33,855 nucleotides of DNA from an uncultured Bacilli bacterium (GTDB lineage: Bacteria > Bacillota_I > Bacilli_A > RF39 > UBA660), in assembly GCA_944363595.1 (NCBI GenBank), contig CALVUN010000007.1, forward strand, positions 1 through 33,855. The letters run 5' to 3'. Every line of letters starts with the position of its first letter. Position 1 is the first letter of the stretch. The notes under the pieces were generated by a model. It did not search any database and was not told the origin of the DNA. It was given only the letters and a program-made list of their open reading frames with translations. This document shows, piece by piece, positions 6,999-13,953 of the stretch. The position numbers were made by a program, and so were the translations under genes.

Positions 6999-7491
6999 CT
7001 ATTCTGCTACTACTATTTTTACATTTCCAGTAAAGTTAGTAACTTTAACTTTTAAAAAGTAGTTCTTTCCTTTAACATTAACTGTTTTTTCAATATCTCC
7101 AGTATCATTTATCAAAACTTCACTTTCTGTTCCTTCATTACTGATAATTTTGATATTACCACTTTCTTTTTTTACTTTTATTTTTAATTTTATTATATTA
7201 CCATTCTTCCTATCTAAAGTTGTTCCTCCAAATATTGTTTCTTCTTTTGTTTTATTCTCGTAATTAGCCTTATATATGCCCACATATTTATCAATTCCAT
7301 ATTCTCTTTTTTTTTTTATTTTATTATCTTTTGTAAGTCCATTAAGCGAAGTATCTTGCAAAAAAATTACTATAACTATTTATTAGATTATCCTTTGAAA
7401 TGGTATCATTATTAAAAACATTAGAGGAAAACACACCACCAATAATTACAATTCCTACAATGGCTAGTGAAACCCGACTTAAAAATCCCAA
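6999..7491 (-). pseudogene. Secreted small beta-rich protein, split by a frameshift in a T7 run
   Basis: The downstream frame (6999-7361, 120 residues, only a TTG at its head) encodes a hydrophilic domain with IFGGTTLDRKNGN and alternating KxKxKxxSGNI-type strands. No family was recognised. Directly upstream, in another frame, codons from 7491 encode a convincing signal peptide (LGFLSRVSLAIVGIVIIGGV) followed by SSNVFNNDTISKDNLINSYS, ending at a stop at 7342. The two frames join smoothly if one base is removed from the run of seven T (7360-7366 on the plus strand). The intact product would be a secreted protein of about 164 residues. An ATG overlapping the VanZ stop (TAATG at 7493-7497) is in a third frame. 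The break is either a real mutation, phase variation or a sequencing error. Confidence 0.65.
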
Positions 7492-7494
7492 GCA

Positions 7495-8604
7495 TTATCT
7501 ATCATTCCTGCCTTTCTCATCAATAGTACTTAAATAAGTAATTTTAAACGCCTTGTCATAATATATTCTTCCATTCTTAAGTAATAAAAATATATTTATG
7601 AAATAGAAAATCATAATAAGTATAAAGCAACCTAAATATAACCATATCGAAGATACTGGGCTTAAATCTATATTATTAACTATTATCATTCCTGCCCCTA
7701 ATATACAAACTGGTAACATAAAATAATAAAGATAATTAAATACACTTTTTAATATCAATCTAATAAATGTCATATTAGGAAAAGCAACTCTTACATTTAA
7801 GAAATTACTAGCAATCGTTTTACCATTCCAAAAATAAGGTATAACTGCATAATAAATGATGAAAAATATAGTTGTCATGAATAAAGTGCCAGAGAATAAT
7901 GATAATATACTAGCTAAACAAAGATAGACGAAACCATCCAAGATAAACAATGTAATTCTTCTAAGTCCTGATACTTTTTTTCCATCTTCTATTGTTTCTT
8001 CATCTATTTCATCTCTTGTGGGAAGGAAATCATCAACTATTCCCATTATAAAATAACCAATTATTCCACCTAATGTATTTGTTATTAAATCATCAACATC
8101 ACAAAGTCTATATGGTCTATCATATATTCCATAAAGTCCTGTTAGTTGGGTAAATTCAAAGAATAGTGAAAGAAGTAAGGTTAATAGAAAAGTCTTTTTT
8201 AAACTACATTTATAATAATATCTTAAATACATTCCAAAAGGTATAGTCATTACTACATTGAATAGCATGGTATAAGTACTAGGATGTGATAATGTTTGAA
8301 TATATGTTGATGAATCTAATATGTTAAAATTAGTTTCTCTGGCAATATCACTAATAAATGTAAATGGTATTAATTGTATTGTTCTACCATTCATATTTGC
8401 TACTTCTTCTCTACTTGGAAGTGGAAGTATTACTAAGAAATATATGGTAATTAAATAAAGGATAAAGGAGTATATGATTAATACTCTTAGTTTATTAATT
8501 GATCCATATTTATGATATTGATGTAATATAAAGGGAATGGTGAATAAAAAGGCTATAATTGGGAATATGATTACTGCTGTTTTTATTGATTCTAAATAGC
8601 TCAT
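7495..8604 (-). CDS. VanZ-like/RDD-domain fusion membrane protein
   Basis: A 369-residue polytopic protein. The N-terminal half is VanZ-like: LPLPSREEV after the second helix, NVVMTIPFGMYLR, SLFFEFTQL, and the diagnostic RLCDVDDLITNTLGG followed by another helix. The C-terminal half, from LRRITLFILDG to the end, has the RDD pattern (R-R-x3-x-ILD, then KTIASNFLNVRV and more helices). VanZ gives low-level teicoplanin resistance by an unknown mechanism; RDD domains occur in transporters and envelope proteins. It follows the Bce-like permease by 81 bases and is probably co-transcribed. No ribosome binding site precedes the ATG at 8604, which is instead overlapped by a short frame with a strong site (8510-8683). 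Confidence 0.82.
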   Translation of the reverse strand: MSYLESIKTAVIIFPIIAFLFTIPFILHQYHKYGSINKLRVLIIYSFILYLITIYFLVILPLPSREEVANMNGRTIQLIPFTFISDIARETNFNILDSSTYIQTLSHPSTYTMLFNVVMTIPFGMYLRYYYKCSLKKTFLLTLLLSLFFEFTQLTGLYGIYDRPYRLCDVDDLITNTLGGIIGYFIMGIVDDFLPTRDEIDEETIEDGKKVSGLRRITLFILDGFVYLCLASILSLFSGTLFMTTIFFIIYYAVIPYFWNGKTIASNFLNVRVAFPNMTFIRLILKSVFNYLYYFMLPVCILGAGMIIVNNIDLSPVSSIWLYLGCFILIMIFYFINIFLLLKNGRIYYDKAFKITYLSTIDEKGRNDR

Positions 8605-8683
8605 AGTTATTGATATGATAATTGAAATTAGTGACTAAGTTTATTTTTTTCAAAACAGCATTTGAAATATTCGATGATAACAT
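8510..8683 (-). CDS. 57-residue overlapping ORF with a strong ribosome binding site
   Basis: The ATG at 8681-8683 is preceded by AAAGGAGAGG, the best site in this junction, which also overlaps the permease stop. It encodes MLSSNISNAVLKKINLVT and further polar residues, running 95 bases into the VanZ-like gene in another frame. Nothing was recognised. It could be the leftover start of a lost gene, or a short leader whose translation delivers ribosomes to the site-less VanZ-like start. Real expression is uncertain. Confidence 0.3.
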   Translation of the reverse strand: MLSSNISNAVLKKINLVTNFNYHINNYELFRINKNSSNHIPNYSLFIHHSLYITSIS

Positions 8684-8685
8684 TT

Positions 8686-10737
8686 TTACCTCTCCTTTAT
8701 TATATTTTTACTACATAAATAAGTAATTAGGAAATATCCACCATATATAAATACTATAATTCCTGATGTTATTATAATTGATTTTAAAAGTTCACCTTTA
8801 CCAAATGTTTCTAAAAGATAGATACAGAATTTAATACCAAATATTGAATGGATAATTGCTATTATTAGTGGGAATAAGAAGAATATGCCTATTTGTCTAA
8901 ATAATGCTTTATTAAGCATCTTTTCATCAGTACCTATTTTTCTTAGCATTTTGAATCTTTCCTTGTTATCAGTGGATTCTGATAATTCTTTTAAAGCTAA
9001 AATTGCCGCACTTGCTATTAGGAAGATAATACCTAAATATAAACCAATAAATGTAATCATTGCACCAAGACCAATACTACTTTCGTATAAAGATATTTTT
9101 GAACTGGCATTTATATCTGTACTTTGTGCGTAAGGACTGTTATCTGTTGCAAGAATTAAGTCTTCAATTTTTTGTTTTTCTTCATCTGTATTGGCATTGT
9201 AATTAGCTACTAATATTTCTTCTTCTCTTGGCATATTTTCTAAAACATTATCTGGGATGACAAATATTCCTGTATTTATATGACTACTTGTCATAGAAAT
9301 AAAACCATTTATGCATTCATCATATTTTGGTGTTAAAGTTATACCATCTATTGTAAGGGGGGTATTGGATTTTAATCCTTCATTTCTAATGTTAATCCAA
9401 GAGTCAAAATCTGCAACTATAATATATTCATTATCATTTAGATGAACTTGTTCTAATCCATAAAACTCTGCTAGTTTATTATAATCACTCATCTTTATAA
9501 AAGTCTCTGCCATGTTGTAATCTAAAAAGGGAAATTGAGTAGCGATTTTCTCATAAGCGGAACCTAAAGTATTTTTCACTAAAAATTCGTTACTAGCGTA
9601 TATATCAAATTCAATTACATCTTTAAAGTATTTATCAACATCAATGTCTAATTTTTCAAGTGTTTCTCTTACGGAAATTTTAGAATCTTCGATAATGGCC
9701 TGGGAATATTCTGAATTGGATGGTAAATCCATTTTTTTATAAAATTGTATATCGGCAGGTACCATGGTTGTTAAATTGCTGGTCATAGAATTTCTTATGG
9801 AAATGGCACTTGATAGTACACAGATGGTAAAGAATAGCATTAAACATATAATGGTCATAGAAAATACGGTTGTATTTATTTTGCTACTAAATTGTCTTAA
9901 TGTAAAACTATTTAGTCCTTTATAATAAATCTTTTTTATACTCATAAATATTTTAAGTAATAATCCTGATAGGGACCAAAAAATAAAGAAGGTTGATACT
10001 GCCCCTATAGCTATGGGGATTAGTATTTTATCAGTGGTTTGCATATCTGTAACTCCGGCAGTTACGCAAAAGTAAGCATAGCCTAATGCACAAGCAGAAA
10101 TTATAAATATAATTATACAAACCCAAGGGTTTTTTAATTTTATTTTTTCTGACTTTTTATTTGCGTTTAGTAAATCTATTAATTTACATCTGCTTACGTT
10201 GTATGTATTAAAAATCATAACTAAAATATACATAACACTAAAATATATAAGTGTTTTTAGGCAAGCAGATGATGAAAAGACAAATTCAAATTCTGTCATC
10301 TTGGCTTCAAACATATTGGCGACGATTAAACTCATTACTTGGGATAAGGCTGTTCCAAGAATTAAACCTACAACTAATGATATAAATCCAACAATTAGTG
10401 TTTCAAAGAATAATATTAAAGATATTTTTCTTTTACTCATACCTAAAGTTAGGTATATACCAAATTCTTTATTTCTTCTTTTCATTAAAAATCTATTGGC
10501 ATAAATAATTAGAAATCCAAGTATAAATGCTACAAAGACACTTACACCAGATAACATACTATTCATTAAATCTATAATTTCATAAGTTGATGATGATACA
10601 TTCATCATAACTGTTTGACTTTCTATTGCATTAAATATATAAAATACTCCAACACCTAATATTAGAGTGAAAAAGTAGATGGCATAATCTTTTATACTTC
10701 TAGTAATATTTTTTATTGATAGTTTAAAGAGCATCAT
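8686..10737 (-). CDS. BceB-like ABC transporter permease (peptide-antibiotic detoxification)
   Basis: A 683-residue permease with the BceB architecture: an N-terminal helix (about 20-36), FtsX-like helices near 57-185, further pairs up to about 315, a large extracellular domain of about 200 residues (roughly 316-530), then three helices at the C-terminus. The region RRNKEFGIYLTLGMSKRKI is the coupling segment typical of FtsX/BceB permeases. BceAB-type transporters free lipid II-cycle targets from bacitracin or lantibiotics and also sense the drug for the cognate kinase. The start ATG at 10735-10737 (or 10732-10734) overlaps the ATPase gene by 14 bases and is preceded by GGGGGAG. Drug specificity cannot be read from sequence. 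Confidence 0.9.
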   Translation of the reverse strand: MMLFKLSIKNITRSIKDYAIYFFTLILGVGVFYIFNAIESQTVMMNVSSSTYEIIDLMNSMLSGVSVFVAFILGFLIIYANRFLMKRRNKEFGIYLTLGMSKRKISLILFFETLIVGFISLVVGLILGTALSQVMSLIVANMFEAKMTEFEFVFSSSACLKTLIYFSVMYILVMIFNTYNVSRCKLIDLLNANKKSEKIKLKNPWVCIIIFIISACALGYAYFCVTAGVTDMQTTDKILIPIAIGAVSTFFIFWSLSGLLLKIFMSIKKIYYKGLNSFTLRQFSSKINTTVFSMTIICLMLFFTICVLSSAISIRNSMTSNLTTMVPADIQFYKKMDLPSNSEYSQAIIEDSKISVRETLEKLDIDVDKYFKDVIEFDIYASNEFLVKNTLGSAYEKIATQFPFLDYNMAETFIKMSDYNKLAEFYGLEQVHLNDNEYIIVADFDSWINIRNEGLKSNTPLTIDGITLTPKYDECINGFISMTSSHINTGIFVIPDNVLENMPREEEILVANYNANTDEEKQKIEDLILATDNSPYAQSTDINASSKISLYESSIGLGAMITFIGLYLGIIFLIASAAILALKELSESTDNKERFKMLRKIGTDEKMLNKALFRQIGIFFLFPLIIAIIHSIFGIKFCIYLLETFGKGELLKSIIITSGIIVFIYGGYFLITYLCSKNIIKER

Positions 10738-11488
10738 TTAGATCTCCCCCTAGAAGGGTTACTACATCAATTATTTTATCAAAAAATTCTTTTCTAGAAG
10801 CATCACCTCTATTTAATTCATTAAAAATTTTACCATCTTTGATAAAAATTACACGTGTTGCATAACTGGCTGTGAAAGCGTCATGTGTTACCATTAAGAT
10901 GGTGGCTTGTAGTTCTTTATTTAGATAGTTAAACCTTTCAAGTAACATCCGAGCGGATTTTGAATCTAAAGCTCCAGTTGGTTCATCGGCAAGAACTAGT
11001 TTGGGGTTGGTAATAATTGCTCTAGCTGATGCTACTCTTTGTTTTTGACCGCCACTCATTTGATATGGATATTTTTTTAATACATCTTTAATGTTTAATT
11101 CTTTAGCGACTTTATCAACTCTCCTAGCTATTTCACTGACTTTAACGTTTTGAATTGATAGAGCTAAGGCAATGTTTTCATAGGCTGTTAGGGTATCTAA
11201 AAGATTAAAGTCTTGAAAGATAAAGCCTAATTCTTCTCTTCTAAATTTGTTTAATTTGTTTCCTTTTAATTTTGTGATATCATTACCATCGACATAGATA
11301 TGGCCTGAAGTTACTTTATCGATTGTTGATATGCAATTTAACAGAGTTGTTTTACCACTGCCACTTGCACCCATAATGGCAACAAATTCGCCTTTTTCGA
11401 CTTCAAAAGATATATTATCAATGGCTTTGGTTAAACTTGATTTATTACCATAATATTTTTCTAATTTTTCTATTTTGAGGACTATCAT
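10724..11488 (-). CDS. BceA-like ABC transporter ATPase
   Basis: With the start at 11486-11488 the protein has 254 residues. This start is chosen because AAAGGAAG lies just upstream, while the longer frame has no site. Walker A is GASGSGKTT, the Q-loop is FIFQDFNLLD, the signature is MSGGQKQRV and Walker B is [12 protein letters not shown], followed by the H-loop MVTHD: the complete MacB/BceA-type nucleotide-binding domain. It pairs with the permease whose start it overlaps. It is separated from the regulator/kinase genes by a stretch with its own promoter and an inverted repeat, so the transporter operon is likely induced by the neighbouring two-component system. Confidence 0.93.
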   Translation of the reverse strand: MIVLKIEKLEKYYGNKSSLTKAIDNISFEVEKGEFVAIMGASGSGKTTLLNCISTIDKVTSGHIYVDGNDITKLKGNKLNKFRREELGFIFQDFNLLDTLTAYENIALALSIQNVKVSEIARRVDKVAKELNIKDVLKKYPYQMSGGQKQRVASARAIITNPKLVLADEPTGALDSKSARMLLERFNYLNKELQATILMVTHDAFTASYATRVIFIKDGKIFNELNRGDASRKEFFDKIIDVVTLLGGDLNDAL

Positions 11489-11511
11489 CCTTTCACTTCC
11501 TTTCGCCATTA

Positions 11512-11540
11512 ATTATATATAATATTTGTTGGTAGAACAA
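11512..11540 (-). promoter_or_regulatory. Promoter of the Bce-like transporter operon
   Basis: TTGTTC, a 17-base spacer and TATAAT on the minus strand. The -35 is weak, as expected for an activated promoter, and the inverted repeat at 11557-11578 ends 16 bases upstream of it. Confidence 0.65.
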
Positions 11541-11556
11541 TCGATTTATATAACAA

Positions 11557-11578
11557 AATCTTACAATTATGTAAGATT
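11557..11578 (-). promoter_or_regulatory. BceR-type operator (TTACA-N4-TGTAA), also a possible terminator stem
   Basis: A perfect 8-bp inverted repeat with a 6-base centre (AATCTTAC/GTAAGATT). Its core TTACA-N4-TGTAA agrees with the TnACA-N4-TGTAA motif known for BceR-like regulators. Its place just upstream of the transporter promoter is that of a BceR site. The repeat overlaps the stop codon of the kinase gene and is followed by TTTTG, so it may also weakly terminate the regulator/kinase transcript. Confidence 0.7.
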
Positions 11579-12590
11579 ATTTTAAAACACTATAATAGTC
11601 ATTTTCATTAAAGATTATGGATACTTTGGTGTATTTGTTTTGTTTTGATGTTACTATAATTTTATGACCTAGTTTTTGGCATAATTTTTGGCATATGTAT
11701 AATCCCATACCTGTTGATTTTGATGTTATATGGCCATTATAACCGGTAAAGGTTTTTTGAAATACTTTCTTTATATCTTCTTTGGGAATGCCAATACCAT
11801 TATCTTCAATAGTGAGTGTTACTTGATGATTATCTTTGCTTGCATATATTTGGATTATACCTTGATTAGGGGTATATTTAATACTATTATTGATAATTTG
11901 GTTGATAATGAATTCTAACCATTTGGCATCAGTTAGGACAGTTACATTGATGTTTTTTATTTCTATTTTTATTTTTTTTAATATTAGATCATCTTTATTG
12001 GAAATGATTACATTATTTATTATATTGTCCAAATTATGTCTTTTGATGAGATAATCTTGACTGGAATTTTCACTTCGGACATAATATAATACTTGTTCTG
12101 TATAATTTTCTATTTTTTTTACTTGTTCTTTTATTTTTTTGGTATTTTTATCTTGATTATTATGAGTTATTAATAGGATACTGGCAATTGGTGCTTTTAC
12201 TTCATGAATCCACATTTCGATATATTCTTTAAAGTCTTTTATATTGTATTTATAGGTATTTAGATATTCGATCATAGCTTTATTGCATGTGTATAGAGTG
12301 TCATAAAGTATCATACCTTCGTAAAAATTGGGTTTAGTTATGGTCTCTTGTAAGAGATATTTTTTATCTAATTTTTCTAGAATTTCATTCATTTTATTAT
12401 AAAAGTTTCTCTTTCTTAAGTAATCGTATAAGTGGATGGTAATAATAAAGATAAGAAAAATGATTTGGATACTGATTATTTTATCTATTTCTAATTTAAA
12501 AGCTATTAGAAATGATGTTATTAGGAAAAGGGTTAGTATGGTTAAAATGATGGGGAAGATTTTATCTTTTATGTATTCTTTATATTTCAT
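11577..12590 (-). CDS. BceS-like intramembrane-sensing histidine kinase
   Basis: A 337-residue kinase with two close membrane helices (about 12-31 and 37-54) and almost no extracellular loop, the hallmark of BceS kinases, which receive their signal from the partner permease. H129 lies in MWIHEVKAPIA, the H-E-x-K-x-P variant of this group. The ATPase domain has NNSIKYT, DNGIGIP and STGMGLYICQKL. The start ATG overlaps the regulator stop as ATGA, so the two are translationally coupled. Confidence 0.92.
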   Translation of the reverse strand: MKYKEYIKDKIFPIILTILTLFLITSFLIAFKLEIDKIISIQIIFLIFIITIHLYDYLRKRNFYNKMNEILEKLDKKYLLQETITKPNFYEGMILYDTLYTCNKAMIEYLNTYKYNIKDFKEYIEMWIHEVKAPIASILLITHNNQDKNTKKIKEQVKKIENYTEQVLYYVRSENSSQDYLIKRHNLDNIINNVIISNKDDLILKKIKIEIKNINVTVLTDAKWLEFIINQIINNSIKYTPNQGIIQIYASKDNHQVTLTIEDNGIGIPKEDIKKVFQKTFTGYNGHITSKSTGMGLYICQKLCQKLGHKIIVTSKQNKYTKVSIIFNENDYYSVLK

Positions 12591-13249
12591 AATATTATAT
12601 ATCCTTCACCTCTTCTTGTTTCGATAATGTTATCTAGCTTGATTGTGGATAGTTTTTTCCTCAAACGATTAATATTGACAGTTAGAGTGTTGTCATCAAT
12701 AAAGTCTTCATTATCCCAAAGATAATTGATAATATCATCACGTGTTACTGTATGGCCTTTATTTTTTATAAGATAATAGAGAATTTTTTGTTCATTTTTG
12801 GTTAGAGTTAGTTCATATTCGCCATTTTTGATGGTACTATTTGATAGGTTTAATTGAACATTGTGATATGTTATGATATTGCTTTCACCATCAATTCTTT
12901 TGAAAATGGCTTCGATATGTAATAATAAAATGGTGGGGTTATATGGTTTGGTAATGTAATCATCAGCACCATAACTCATACTTATTACTTCATCTACTTC
13001 AGTATTTTTACTGGTTACAACAATAATGGGAACAGTAGATTCTTTTCTTAATTCTTTTATAATAAATACTCCATTTATATTAGGAATATTTAAGTCTAAT
13101 AAAATGAGATCGGGATCTTTTGTTTTTATTTTACTAATGATGTCTTTGAAATCTTCTATAGTAAGTGCTTGATAGTTATTGTTTTCTAAAAGTATTTTTA
13201 ATTCGTTACGTAATTCTGTATCATCTTCAATAATTAATATTTTTTTCAT
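12587..13249 (-). CDS. BceR-like OmpR-family response regulator
   Basis: With the start at 13247-13249 (AGAGG site 6-8 bases upstream) the protein has 220 residues and begins MKKILIIEDD. The receiver has D52 in LLDLNIP and K101 in TKPY. The winged helix has YLWDNEDFIDDNTLTVNINRLRKKL and RGEGY near the end, typical of BceR. It is predicted to activate the transporter operon through the TTACA-N4-TGTAA repeat. The longer frame that begins at 13300 lies upstream of the -10 and is not used. Confidence 0.92.
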   Translation of the reverse strand: MKKILIIEDDTELRNELKILLENNNYQALTIEDFKDIISKIKTKDPDLILLDLNIPNINGVFIIKELRKESTVPIIVVTSKNTEVDEVISMSYGADDYITKPYNPTILLLHIEAIFKRIDGESNIITYHNVQLNLSNSTIKNGEYELTLTKNEQKILYYLIKNKGHTVTRDDIINYLWDNEDFIDDNTLTVNINRLRKKLSTIKLDNIIETRRGEGYIIL

Positions 13250-13271
13250 ACTTTGCCTCTTTTCTTTTTTT

Positions 13272-13300
13272 ATCATACAATATTTATGTAATAATGTCAA
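13272..13300 (-). promoter_or_regulatory. Near-consensus sigma-A promoter of the bceRS-like pair
   Basis: Perfect TTGACA, a 17-base spacer and TATGAT on the minus strand, start near 13265. The TTGACA begins within the T-tract of the terminator for the upstream gene, so the two elements share bases. Confidence 0.8.
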
Positions 13301-13326
13301 AAACTAGCTACAAGTGTAGCTAGTTT
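13295..13326 (-). terminator. Strong Rho-independent terminator after the pentapeptide-repeat gene
   Basis: A perfect 12-bp stem with a 2-base apex (13301-13312 and 13315-13326; in practice the loop is larger), followed on the minus strand by TTTTT. It overlaps the stop codon of the gene and, at its other end, the -35 of the next operon. Confidence 0.85.
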
Positions 13327-13942
13327 ACTTAATGGTTATATCTAACATGCTAACAATAGATAATGCTTGATTAACATTTACTTGGGTTCCTTTTAGAGAT
13401 GATAAATCGGTTTTTATATTATCAATATTACAAGTTGATAAATCAACGTTATTTAGACTTGTATTTATTATTTCACAATGGGATAAATCGACATTATTTA
13501 AAGTTAGGTTTTTTATTTTATTTTCGATAAAGCTTGATTCGGTTAGATTGCTTTTTACGATTTGGACATCTTTGATGTCACTCATTGCTAAATTTAGATA
13601 TTTGGCATTACAATTAATTATTTGGATGTTATGAAAATGGCTCATCTGAAAATCGGTTCCAACAAGGCGACAATCTTTAAATATGACACGATTTAGATGA
13701 CGGAATTTTAAATTTGATAGGTCGCATTTTTCAAAAAAACAATCTAATAAATCAACGTTTTCTAATTTTAAATTTGTAAGGTTAACATCTGTAAATTGAC
13801 AAGTATCAAAAGTTACGTCTTGGATAATTAGGTTATCTTCTTGGTTACTTGTTATTTTAGCATTAGTAAAATCATTATTGGCAAGCATACTATTTAGTGT
13901 TTGAGGCTTTGTTTGTTTTATGATGGGATTTTTAATGGGCAT
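13325..13942 (-). CDS. Pentapeptide-repeat protein
   Basis: A 205-residue protein. From about residue 40 to 180 it has recurring five-residue units of the A/C(D/N)LxN type (for example FDTCQF, DVNLTNLKLENVDL, LNNVDLSTCNI), which fold as a right-handed quadrilateral beta helix. The C-terminus LSSLKGTQVNVNQALSIVSML matches the conserved tail of many Bacillota pentapeptide proteins. Some relatives (Qnr, McbG, AlbG) mimic DNA and protect gyrase from drugs or peptide toxins, but most are uncharacterised. It is encoded 11 bases after a large ABC permease and is presumably its co-transcribed partner, so a self-protection or resistance role is plausible but unproven. It has an AGGAGG ribosome binding site. 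Confidence 0.88.
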   Translation of the reverse strand: MPIKNPIIKQTKPQTLNSMLANNDFTNAKITSNQEDNLIIQDVTFDTCQFTDVNLTNLKLENVDLLDCFFEKCDLSNLKFRHLNRVIFKDCRLVGTDFQMSHFHNIQIINCNAKYLNLAMSDIKDVQIVKSNLTESSFIENKIKNLTLNNVDLSHCEIINTSLNNVDLSTCNIDNIKTDLSSLKGTQVNVNQALSIVSMLDITIK

Positions 13943-13953
13943 GTTTTCCTCCT

